A stretch of 40,132 bases of DNA from CAMTUW01 sp947085035 (lineage in GTDB: Bacteria > Actinomycetota > Coriobacteriia > Anaerosomatales > PHET01), in contig CAMTUW010000021.1 of assembly GCA_947085035.1 (NCBI GenBank), positions 1 to 40,132 on the forward strand, given 5' to 3'. How positions within the stretch are numbered: position 1 is the stretch's first letter; each line of letters starts with the position of its first letter. Of this stretch, positions 1 through 6,493 are shown in pieces. Both the position numbers and the translations under genes were made by a program. A model generated the notes under the pieces. The model worked only from the letters and a program-made list of their open reading frames with translations. It ran no database searches and was not told the DNA's origin.

Positions 1-53
1 GCGACCTTGATGGCTTCCGGGCGGGTTCCGAACACGAACAGCGCGCGTGGCAC
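1..53 (-). CDS. wecB: UDP-N-acetylglucosamine 2-epimerase, N-terminal fragment (cut by window edge)
   Basis: Only the first 17 codons lie in the window. From a GTG at 53 the complement reads PRALFVFGTRPEAIKVA. The FGTRPEAIK stretch is the signature N-terminus of non-hydrolysing UDP-GlcNAc 2-epimerases (WecB/MnaA), which convert UDP-GlcNAc to UDP-ManNAc for surface glycans. A GAGAGG ribosome site sits 6 bases before the GTG, and the same frame is closed by a TAG a little further upstream, so the start is well bounded. It is divergent from the GT2 gene at 149, which fits a polysaccharide locus continuing to the left. The call rests on a short but very characteristic motif. Confidence 0.75.
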   Translation of the reverse strand, partial: MPRALFVFGTRPEAIKV

Positions 54-93
54 CGCGGTCCTCTCGCTTGCAGGGGTCGTGACTGCACGCTCC

Positions 94-99
94 TATACT
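94..99 (+). promoter_or_regulatory. possible -10 element for the GT2 gene
   Basis: TATACT matches five of six sigma-70 -10 positions and lies 50 bases before the GTG at 149, in the gap between divergent genes. No convincing -35 is seen at the usual 16-18 base spacing; a TTGCAG at 68-73 is 20 bases away. Confidence 0.25.
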
Positions 100-148
100 A
101 CAATCCCTTTGCAGGTCATGCCCTCCCGATCGAAAAGGCGCGTGATTC

Positions 149-1114
149 GTGGAACAGGCCCGGCGAGAAGTGCGGTTCAGCATCGTCACACCGGCCTTCG
201 ACGCCGATCGCTTCCTTGGGCGGGCCATTGACTCGGTTCGCGCACAGTCGCGTGATGACTGGGAGATGATCGTCGTCGACGACGGCTCGGCCGATTCCAC
301 GCTGCGGATCGCCCGTGATGCGGCCGCCGATGAACCGCGAATCCGTGTGCTTGCGCAAGACAACGCGGGGGCTGCGGCAGCGCGAAACCACGCGGTGCGA
401 CATGCGACGGGCGAGTGGCTCGTCTTCCTGGACGCCGACGATGCACTTGAGCTGGGCTATCTGGCGCGAGTGGCTGAGACGGCCGCGGCGATTTCCGACG
501 TTGGCGTTGTGGGCACCAACGGGGTCACTCGGTATCCCGACGGCTCATGCTGGCCCACGTTTCCGGACCCGCCAGGCGCGTCGCGGGTCGAGATCACGCT
601 GGCCGACCAGATCACGTCCTCGCGGCTCACGGTCACTTCGGCCGTGCGGCGGGAGGTGTTTCTGGCGCTTGAAGGCTTTCGGGACTGCTACGCCGAGGAC
701 TACGACCTGTGGTTGCGCGTGCTCGCGGCGGGGCACCGAGTGGTGCGCGTCTCGGAGTCGTTGGTGAGCTACGACGCCACGCGCGCTGACGCGAAGTCGC
801 GCACGCGCGAGCCGGAGCTCGAGAGCGTGATAGGCAGCCTCGAATCGCTTGCGCGCGAGGCCGCGCTCGATAGCGCCACGGCTGTGCTGCTGGAGCGCAC
901 GCTGACGCGGCTGCGGGCGGAGGTGGAGCTCGTGCCGGTCAAAGCGAGGATCCGTGCGCGCGACTACCGCGGAGCCCGCGCGGCGTTCCTGCGCCACCGA
1001 GCGGCCATGGAAGGGATGCGGCGCATCGTCGTCGTGACGCTGGTGCTGATCTCGCCGCGGCTGTACCGCGCGCTGGCGGTGCGCATCGACCCGAGCGCTC
1101 GCGAGTCGGGGTAG
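149..1114 (+). CDS. GT2-family glycosyltransferase
   Basis: This is a 321-residue cytoplasmic or membrane-associated GT-A fold glycosyltransferase that probably transfers a sugar from a nucleotide donor to a growing surface glycan. The N-terminus has the family pattern FSIVTPAFDADRFLGRAIDS, then VVDDGSADST (nucleotide binding) and VFLDADD near residue 95 (the DxD-type metal site). An ED-Y-DLWLR motif near 185 is typical of the acceptor side. The C-terminal third is Arg-rich and helical with one hydrophobic stretch near 290-305. The GTG start has only a weak AAAGGCG site upstream; no better in-frame start precedes the conserved strand. Donor and acceptor cannot be told from sequence. Confidence 0.85.
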   Translation: MEQARREVRFSIVTPAFDADRFLGRAIDSVRAQSRDDWEMIVVDDGSADSTLRIARDAAADEPRIRVLAQDNAGAAAARNHAVRHATGEWLVFLDADDALELGYLARVAETAAAISDVGVVGTNGVTRYPDGSCWPTFPDPPGASRVEITLADQITSSRLTVTSAVRREVFLALEGFRDCYAEDYDLWLRVLAAGHRVVRVSESLVSYDATRADAKSRTREPELESVIGSLESLAREAALDSATAVLLERTLTRLRAEVELVPVKARIRARDYRGARAAFLRHRAAMEGMRRIVVVTLVLISPRLYRALAVRIDPSARESG

Positions 1115-1181
1115 CGGGCTGTTTCGCGCGCTTGCGTGGCCACCATGTGAGTCAGCGGGCGACCTGAGGAGGTGGCAATCT

Positions 1182-1256
1182 ATGAAGGCTGAAGTCAGCC
1201 GCCAGTCCGTCATCAAGTTCTGGATAGCTGAGAGGCTTGAGCGTAAGGCATCCTAG
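1182..1256 (+). CDS. possible 24-residue small ORF
   Basis: An ATG at 1182 opens 24 codons starting MKAEVSRQSVIKFWIAERLE. It is preceded by GAGGAGGTGG, one of the strongest ribosome sites in the window, at about 8 bases spacing. The peptide is basic and amphipathic, with no recognised family. It sits in the gap between the GT2 gene and the toxin-antitoxin operon. It could be a real small protein, a leader peptide, or the relic of a degraded gene that kept its ribosome site. Confidence 0.25.
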   Translation: MKAEVSRQSVIKFWIAERLERKAS

Positions 1257-1324
1257 CAATCCAAGCAGACATCTGGCGGTGAAGGCATGTAGATGACTGC
1301 CGAGGCGAGCGACTTAGCGGCCGC

Positions 1325-1364
1325 TTGCGCGTGTCAGAGGCGCTGGATACACTAGTGGTGTATC
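1325..1364 (+). promoter_or_regulatory. promoter with overlapping palindromic operator of the toxin-antitoxin operon
   Basis: TTGCGC at 1325-1330 and TACACT at 1348-1353 are separated by exactly 17 bases, a plausible sigma-70 promoter. The -10 lies inside a perfect inverted repeat, GATACAC-TAGTG-GTGTATC at 1346-1364, which itself contains CACTAGTG. Ribbon-helix-helix antitoxins usually bind such dyads and repress their own operon. The palindrome and spacing are seen directly; binding is inferred. Confidence 0.55.
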
Positions 1365-1399
1365 TGACTCTGACCTCACGGGAGCGGGGGGTGGCCTCG

Positions 1400-1693
1400 A
1401 TGGCTGTCTACAAGGTCAACGTGTCGTTGCCGGAAGAGCTGGTGAGCGAGGTCGATGAGACGGCTCTCGAACTCGGCCTGTCTCGCAGCGGTTTCATCGC
1501 CGAAGCCGCGACTCGTTACGTCGCAGATGTTCGCAACCTCTCGGCAGATGAGCGGCGGCGCAAGGACCTCGATCGAGCGCGCGCCACGTTCAAAAGACTC
1601 GGCGCGAAGCTGAACGCCGAGGATCTCCACGGGATGATGGATCAGCTGCGCGGGGATCGCGAGCGAGGCGCGACGCCGGGGCCTCGTCGATGA
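1400..1693 (+). CDS. ribbon-helix-helix antitoxin of a VapBC-type pair
   Basis: This 97-residue protein begins MAVYKVNVSLPEELVSEVDE, the short beta strand plus helix of a CopG/MetJ-Arc ribbon-helix-helix domain. LSRSGFIAEAATRYV follows as the second helix. The charged C-terminal half would wrap the toxin. It should dimerise, bind the palindrome at 1346-1364 and neutralise the downstream PIN toxin. The reading frame is open back to 1325, but the RHH domain starts here. A GTG at 1391 with GGGAG 6 bases before it is an equally credible start and adds three residues. Its stop overlaps the toxin ATG by 4 bases, which implies translational coupling. Confidence 0.8.
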   Translation: MAVYKVNVSLPEELVSEVDETALELGLSRSGFIAEAATRYVADVRNLSADERRRKDLDRARATFKRLGAKLNAEDLHGMMDQLRGDRERGATPGPRR

Positions 1694-2106
1694 GCGCGTG
1701 CGTCGTCGTGGACACATCAGTGGCGTTCAAGTGGCTTGTCACCCTTGAGGAGCCTTCAGTCGGACGCGCCGAGGAGCTGCTCGATGCGCAGCGAGCGGGA
1801 ACCTGCCTGCTTGCTGCACCCTCGACGTGGACCATAGAGCTCGCCAACGCCTTGCGCTACAGTCGCCGCCTCACGGCAGAGCAGGCGCTCATCTTGATCG
1901 AGCAGATCGATGCATTCGGCGTCGAGCTGTTCGACGCCTCTCCCGAGCGCATCAGGCGTGCAGCGGCTCTGTCCTGCCGCCACGGGATCTCGGTCTACGA
2001 TGCTTTGTTCCTCGGGCTTGCCGAGGAACTCGACTGTCCGCTCATCACAGCCGATCATCGCGCGTTCGCCAACATCGACACGTCCACCGAGATCCGGCTC
2101 GTGTAG
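1690..2106 (+). CDS. vapC: PIN-domain ribonuclease toxin (VapC-like)
   Basis: This 138-residue protein spans a complete PIN domain, predicted to be a Mg-dependent endoribonuclease. The acidic metal-binding set is present: D8 in VVVDTSVAFKW, E50 in WTIELANAL, D104 in SVYDALFLGLA and D122 in LITADH. Length and motif spacing match VapC toxins, and no active-site residue is missing, so it is probably functional. The start overlaps the antitoxin stop (ATGA). It ends 12 bases before the convergent end of the flippase gene, with no obvious terminator between. The RNA target cannot be inferred. Confidence 0.85.
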   Translation: MSACVVVDTSVAFKWLVTLEEPSVGRAEELLDAQRAGTCLLAAPSTWTIELANALRYSRRLTAEQALILIEQIDAFGVELFDASPERIRRAAALSCRHGISVYDALFLGLAEELDCPLITADHRAFANIDTSTEIRLV

Positions 2107-2118
2107 TTCCGTACGCTC

Positions 2119-3426
2119 TCAGGCACCATCGCCGGTGCGCAACGCACGCAGGGCTGCGCGTGCGAAAGCGATGTCTGCCGGGCGCGCCACCAGCACATCT
2201 CTCACGCGGATGCCGGTCGTTCGAGCGTAGGTGTGGATGATGTAGGCGGCCCCGATCGTGTACGACACCGTGGTGGATGCGGCCGCTCCCCAGTAGCCGA
2301 AATACGGGATGGTCGCGACGTTCAAGACGAGGTTCACGACGAGTCCCAGCGCCGCGATGCCGGGAAACAGCCGTCCCTGGGTCGAGAGGAACGCCGAGAG
2401 CTGACCCGAGATCCCCGCCGCTACGATGCCAGGAGCGAGCACCAGAAAGACGCCTGCCGCAGGCGCGAACTGCTCGCCGAACACCGCGACCACGAGCGGT
2501 CCCACCACCAAGGCCAGTCCGACAGTGGCCACGAGCATGAATGCGGTCATCAGTCGGGCTATCGTGGCCGCGATCCGCGCGCCCTCCTCGGCGCTCTCCT
2601 GGTAGGCGCGCGCCATGAGCGGTGTCGCCGTGACCCGGGGGACGTACCACAGCAGCTCGGCCAGCGAAGCCCCCACGCTGTAGATGCCTACTCCCGAAGC
2701 TGATGACAGGATGCCCAGCAGCAGCACGTCCTGACGCAGCTCGAGGTAGCCCGTGAGCGTGGTGACGTAGCTCTTTCGCGCATAGCCCCAGCGCTCTTTC
2801 ACACGCGTGAGCGAGGGGCGCACGAGCCGCTGTGCTCCGCTGGCACCCAGCGCGACGGCAAGCGCCACAATCGACCCCGCGAGCGAGGCGAGCAGCACGC
2901 TGCGCACGCTCAGTTGTCCGGCCCCGAGCCAGGCGCCCACGAGCGCGACGCCCGTCGCTGCCGCGAGCACCTGCGAAAGCGCCGCTCCCTTCAGCCGCCC
3001 CAAGCCCGTGAGGACTCCGGACAGCAGGCCGCCGGCGATGAGCGCGGGTACGGCGGCCGCCGCGAGCGCGAGTGTCGCGGTAGGCACCGCCGCGAGTGCC
3101 GGGACGAAGAGACGCATCAAGAGAACGGTCGCAGGCACCCCGATAAGCGAGACGAGCGCTGCGAAGGCAAGCGAGTCCGAGACGACCTGGCGAGGCGCGT
3201 GGGTTCCTCGCCCGACGAAGAAGGCGTTCGCGCCGGCGAAGCCGAGGCCCAGCACGAGAACGGCCACTGCGGGAAACTGCTGCAGAAGCGCGAGCTCGCC
3301 CTTGCCGGCCGCGCCCAACGTGCGCGAAACCGCGATGGCGATGGCGAGATTAGCGAGCAGCTGGAAGAGGGTCGAGCCGCCCAAGAGCAAGCTGCCACCC
3401 GCCACGCTGGTGCGCTTCTCAGTCAT
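2119..3426 (-). CDS. Wzx-type polysaccharide flippase (MATE/MOP superfamily)
   Basis: This 435-residue integral membrane protein has about 12-14 hydrophobic segments over its whole length, as expected for O-antigen/teichuronic-type flippases. It would move undecaprenyl-linked repeat units across the membrane. It opens GGSLLLGGSTLFQLLANLAI and continues SRTLGAAGKGELALLQQFPA, the usual first-helix pair with a loop of the 'lG..g.G..al' kind. It is the last gene of a leftward operon; its ATG overlaps the stop of the HicB-like gene (ATGA), so the two are probably translationally coupled. The substrate is unknown. Lipid II or other MOP substrates are possible, but the neighbours favour a glycan. 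Confidence 0.85.
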   Translation of the reverse strand: MTEKRTSVAGGSLLLGGSTLFQLLANLAIAIAVSRTLGAAGKGELALLQQFPAVAVLVLGLGFAGANAFFVGRGTHAPRQVVSDSLAFAALVSLIGVPATVLLMRLFVPALAAVPTATLALAAAAVPALIAGGLLSGVLTGLGRLKGAALSQVLAAATGVALVGAWLGAGQLSVRSVLLASLAGSIVALAVALGASGAQRLVRPSLTRVKERWGYARKSYVTTLTGYLELRQDVLLLGILSSASGVGIYSVGASLAELLWYVPRVTATPLMARAYQESAEEGARIAATIARLMTAFMLVATVGLALVVGPLVVAVFGEQFAPAAGVFLVLAPGIVAAGISGQLSAFLSTQGRLFPGIAALGLVVNLVLNVATIPYFGYWGAAASTTVSYTIGAAYIIHTYARTTGIRVRDVLVARPADIAFARAALRALRTGDGA

Positions 3427-3683
3427 TCGCGCCCAACGGTTCTAGCTCCGCACGCGTTTCTACGGGGATCATGAAGAAGGGGCTCACGAATGACCTTCCT
3501 TGTACCGAGGCGTTCATCTGCGAGTATGCGGTTGGCCTCGAACACGAGCTCGACTGCTTGAGCAAGATGCGCACGGGCCTCATCAAGAGTCTCGCCTTGG
3601 GAGTTCGCGCCGGGGATTTCCTGGACGTAGCCGATGTAGCCCTCTGGAACCTGCTCGAAGACCGCAGTGAGTTCTAGCTTCAT
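3423..3683 (-). CDS. solitary HicB-like antitoxin-family protein
   Basis: This 86-residue protein begins MKLELTAVFEQVPEGYIGYV, then EIPGANSQGETLDEARAHL. That is the partly degraded RNase-H-like fold of HicB/UPF0150 proteins. It ends VIREPLL plus an extra tail of about 16 residues. The start is supported by GGAGGT 8 bases upstream of the ATG. The frame is open further upstream, but that part is antisense-like shadow of the methyltransferase gene. HicB normally sits beside the small toxin HicA; none is encoded on either side. It overlaps the flippase by 4 bases. It may be an orphan, a regulator of the operon, or a relic. Confidence 0.7.
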   Translation of the reverse strand: MKLELTAVFEQVPEGYIGYVQEIPGANSQGETLDEARAHLAQAVELVFEANRILADERLGTRKVIREPLLHDPRRNACGARTVGRE

Positions 3684-3706
3684 GAGATATGACCTCCGAG
3701 GCCAAT

Positions 3707-4564
3707 CTAGCACGTGAGCCCATGGATGCGCCCCCTCGGGCGGAAGAGAAAGCCGCGTACGTCGGGCGTTTCCAGCGCCGCCCCGACGTCGAGCGACTCG
3801 TCGACGTAGAACTCGCGCAGGAGCTCCATCCCGAGACTTGCGGTGTGCTCCAGAAACTCGTCGCGGTTCACGAACCACTCGGGGAGGTCTGAGGCGAATC
3901 CGTGCGCGGCAGCGTCTTGCGAGACGGCGATCGAGGGCGTGTGCGTCAGGGTGGGCAGGCGCGTGATGAACAGGTGCCCTTCTGTGGCTACGGCAAGGCA
4001 CGCGACGACAGCTTTCCAGTCGCTCACGCAGTGCACCGCGCCGCTTGCCACGACGAGGTCGAAGCGCTGCGTCGCGCAGGCCGTATCGTCGTCGTGAAAC
4101 GTCACCTCGGGAAGCAGTGTCCGTCCGCGTTGACAGACCTCGGGCAGATCCTTCACGTGGTAGTCGAGCTCCAGATCGGGCATCAGCGCGCGAGCCAGCA
4201 CGAAGTAGTGGCCCAGCCCGCCGCCCCAGTCGAGCACCGAGAGCCGCTCCCGGCCGTGCGCCGCGCGCGCGAGCACGTAGCCGAACGTCATGTAGGTGTT
4301 GTGAAACGCGATGTTTCGCGGAATCGGCGAGGCGGCCTCGTGCGCGGCGTCGAGAGGAGCGGTGCCCTCGCATGCGGCGAGAAACGCGGGCCAGCGCTCG
4401 ACGAGGCGCTCGGCCATCTCGTTCCAGCCTGCCTCGGGCCCGGTCGCTTCCGGCCAGTCAGGCCCGGCAAGCGTGAACTCGCCGCGTGCGCGAGCGGCAC
4501 GTCTCGCACGCAACGCGCGTGCCACGCCGGCAGGCACCACCCATCGCGCGACGGAGCGGATCAC
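3707..4564 (-). CDS. class I SAM-dependent methyltransferase, TIGR04325-like (downstream copy)
   Basis: This 285-residue predicted methyltransferase has a SAM-binding loop SVLDWGGGLGHYFVLAR near residue 110, an acidic strand after it (ELDYHVKDLPE) and FDLVVASGAVH near 165. The pattern matches the group remembered as TIGR04325, found in surface-polysaccharide loci, where the substrate is usually unproven. It is a tandem paralogue of the gene at 4561-5442, aligned without gaps at an 848-base offset through the core. This copy has diverged more in its last third, where a Cys/His-containing GAVHCVSDW replaces GALQYSQDW. The start overlaps the paralogue's stop by 4 bases. Confidence 0.75.
   Translation of the reverse strand: MIRSVARWVVPAGVARALRARRAARARGEFTLAGPDWPEATGPEAGWNEMAERLVERWPAFLAACEGTAPLDAAHEAASPIPRNIAFHNTYMTFGYVLARAAHGRERLSVLDWGGGLGHYFVLARALMPDLELDYHVKDLPEVCQRGRTLLPEVTFHDDDTACATQRFDLVVASGAVHCVSDWKAVVACLAVATEGHLFITRLPTLTHTPSIAVSQDAAAHGFASDLPEWFVNRDEFLEHTASLGMELLREFYVDESLDVGAALETPDVRGFLFRPRGRIHGLTC
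4259..4327. repeat. 69-base exact repeat, copy 1
   Basis: This block is identical to 5107-5175, in the same orientation, inside the two tandem methyltransferase genes. It encodes the residues just before the SAM loop (around FHNTYMTFGYVLARAA). Flanking sequence differs at several percent or more, so the block stands out as recently homogenised or strongly constrained. Confidence 0.85.
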
Positions 4565-5442
4565 GGGCGCTCACTCCCGGCGGCCGGCTTCTCGAACAGG
4601 AAACCGCGCACGTCGGGCTTCTCGGCGATGTTTGAGACCTCGGGATACTCGGCCAGGTAGAACTCGCGGGCCAAGGTCACGCCGCAGGTGGCGAGGTGCG
4701 CGAGGAACTCGGGACGGTTGAGGAACCATCCCACGAATGAGGAGTCGAACCCGTGGGCTCGGGCATCCTGGCGAACGACGGCCGACGGATGGCCGAGAAA
4801 CACTGGCAGGCGCGTGATGTAGAGGTGGCGGCCGGCGACTCGCGCGAGGTCCGACGCGGCGTCTTGCCAGTCCTGCGAGTACTGGAGCGCGCCGCTTGCC
4901 ACGACGAGGTCGAAGGAGCGCTCCTTGTACGTGTCGTCGTCGTGAAACGTCACCTCGGGAAGCAGTGCGCGTCCCCGCTCGCAGAACTCGGGCAGGTCTT
5001 TGACGTGGTAGTCGAGCACCAGGTCAGGCATCAGCGCGCGAGCCAGCACGAAGTAGTGGCCCAGTCCGCCGCCCCAGTCGAGTACCGAGAGCCGCTTCCG
5101 GCCATACGCCGCGCGCGCGAGCACGTAGCCGAACGTCATGTAGGTGTTGTGAAACGCGATGTTTCGCGGAATCGGTGAAGAGGCCTCGTGCGCGGCGTCG
5201 AGCGGAGCGGTGCCTGCGCACGCGGCGAGGAACGCGGGCCAGCGCTCGACAAGGCGCTCGGCCATCGCCGCGTCGTCCCATCCGGATGCGGCCGAGCCCT
5301 GCTCCCAGCCCGCGAGCGCGGTGTGCTCGGCGGTGCCCTTCGCGGCCGCGAGCGCGCGGATGAGCTCGGTCGCGCCCTCGGGCAGCGCCCAGAGTGCGGC
5401 GGCACGCAGGGTCGCTGCGGGTCCGCGTGTCTGCTCGCTCAT
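4561..5442 (-). CDS. class I SAM-dependent methyltransferase, TIGR04325-like (upstream copy)
   Basis: This 293-residue paralogue of the next gene shares the IPRNIAFHNTYMTFGYVLAR block, the glycine loop LDWGGGLGHYFVLARALMPD and the HDDDTY...FDLVVASGALQ region. Like its neighbour it probably methylates a sugar or glycan end, though the substrate is not known. The first 60 residues are the most divergent part, with an extra Ala-rich helix. It overlaps the GT2 gene upstream by 4 bases (ATGA at 5439-5442) and the second copy downstream by 4. All three are therefore likely one transcript running leftward from about 6400 to the flippase. Confidence 0.75.
   Translation of the reverse strand: MSEQTRGPAATLRAAALWALPEGATELIRALAAAKGTAEHTALAGWEQGSAASGWDDAAMAERLVERWPAFLAACAGTAPLDAAHEASSPIPRNIAFHNTYMTFGYVLARAAYGRKRLSVLDWGGGLGHYFVLARALMPDLVLDYHVKDLPEFCERGRALLPEVTFHDDDTYKERSFDLVVASGALQYSQDWQDAASDLARVAGRHLYITRLPVFLGHPSAVVRQDARAHGFDSSFVGWFLNRPEFLAHLATCGVTLAREFYLAEYPEVSNIAEKPDVRGFLFEKPAAGSERP
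5107..5175. repeat. 69-base exact repeat, copy 2
   Basis: Identical to 4259-4327; the offset of 848 bases is constant over the aligned core of the two methyltransferase genes. This is the nucleotide trace of a gene duplication rather than a mobile element. Confidence 0.85.
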
Positions 5443-6359
5443 CGGAACCCCTCGGGCCAGTGCTGCCTGCGCGTGAGGACCTGGCGGCTCATCAGCCCTT
5501 CGCTTGCATCTTCAGGCGCCGTGAACGCGAGGTCTTTCGGCACCTGCAACGCGAAGCGCGCGCCGGCGAATCGGCGAAAGACGAGGTAGAGCGAGTGGTA
5601 GAGCTGCCAGTAGGGCGGATAGTGCTGACCGAAGGAAGCGGCGAGACGGGCGACATCTGCGTGAAAGGTCTCAACCATGGTCTCAGTCTTGCGCGCGGGC
5701 TGCATTCGATCGGCCGCCACCACCCGGTCGATGCGAGCGAAGCGGTGCTTCTGGGCAAGACGAAGCCACAGCTCGTAGTCCATCGCGAAGTGGAAGCTCT
5801 CGTCAAGCATCGGATCGGTCAGGGCCGAGCGCCGGATGAACGCGGCCGGCTGTCCGATGTAGTTGAAGACCTTGAGGCGCTCGTGGCGGAAAGACGGCTT
5901 CCACAGGATCTCTGTGATTCGGCCATCCGCGGTGATCTGCGCCGTGTGGCCGTAGACCACGGCGACATCGGGATGCGTCTGGAAGAAGGCGACCACATCG
6001 GCGACGACGCGCGCGTCGTAGTAGGCGTCATCCGAGTTCACCCAGCCTATGATCTCGCCCGTCGATTCAGCGAACGCCTTGTTCACGGCATCGGCCTGAC
6101 CGCGGTCGGGCTCACTGCGCCACCGCATCCGGCCGCTCGCGTGCTCGCGCAACAGCTCGACGCTGCCGTCGGTCGAGCCACCGTCCATCACGATGTGCTC
6201 GACGTGGGGATACGTCTGGCACTCGACGGTGAGCAGTGCGTCTTTCAGCCACTGGGCCTGGTTGAATGAGGGTGTGAGAATCGAGACCAGCGGCCCGGCG
6301 TTTCCGGCAGGGTCGGGCCGTGTGTGTTCGGGTGCGAGAAGGTGACCTGACGCGGTCAT
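5439..6359 (-). CDS. GT2-family glycosyltransferase
   Basis: This 306-residue GT-A glycosyltransferase shows VSILTPSFNQAQWLKDALLT near residue 28, HIVMDGGSTDGSVELL near 55, and GWVNSDDAYY near 105 (the metal-binding DD). MDYELWLRLAQ follows near 190. The C-terminus includes a short Tyr-rich segment that may lie at the membrane. It is the first gene of the leftward operon (GT2, two methyltransferases, HicB-like, flippase) and has GGAGG 4 bases before the ATG. It would add one residue of a repeat unit; the sugar specificity cannot be read from sequence. Confidence 0.85.
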   Translation of the reverse strand: MTASGHLLAPEHTRPDPAGNAGPLVSILTPSFNQAQWLKDALLTVECQTYPHVEHIVMDGGSTDGSVELLREHASGRMRWRSEPDRGQADAVNKAFAESTGEIIGWVNSDDAYYDARVVADVVAFFQTHPDVAVVYGHTAQITADGRITEILWKPSFRHERLKVFNYIGQPAAFIRRSALTDPMLDESFHFAMDYELWLRLAQKHRFARIDRVVAADRMQPARKTETMVETFHADVARLAASFGQHYPPYWQLYHSLYLVFRRFAGARFALQVPKDLAFTAPEDASEGLMSRQVLTRRQHWPEGFR

Positions 6360-6387
6360 CCGACCTCCGTTGGGTGGTGCGGTTCAC

Positions 6388-6416
6388 TTGTCGCTCATGT
6401 TGGCACAGATTACAGT
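6388..6416 (+). promoter_or_regulatory. possible promoter of the SDR-cupin operon
   Basis: TTGTCG at 6388-6393 and TACAGT at 6411-6416 are 17 bases apart, each four of six matches to sigma-70 consensus. They lie in the 134-base gap between divergent operons and about 75 bases before the TTG start at 6494. Confidence 0.35.
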
Positions 6417-6493
6417 AGCGAAGCGGAGGTACCCCGAACAGTCGGCGGACCGCTTGACCGCGCGCGAAGTCAACCACAGTACGGAGGCCGCTG

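Noticed and set aside
3684..4373. Upstream extension of the HicB-like frame to a 316-residue protein
   Set aside because: The extra part overlaps the methyltransferase in another frame and is Arg-rich shadow sequence; the ATG at 3683 has its own GGAGGT site and begins the HicB domain.
4259..5175. Insertion sequence or recombination hot spot between the identical blocks
   Set aside because: Both blocks lie inside intact paralogous genes at a constant offset; there are no terminal inverted repeats or transposase.
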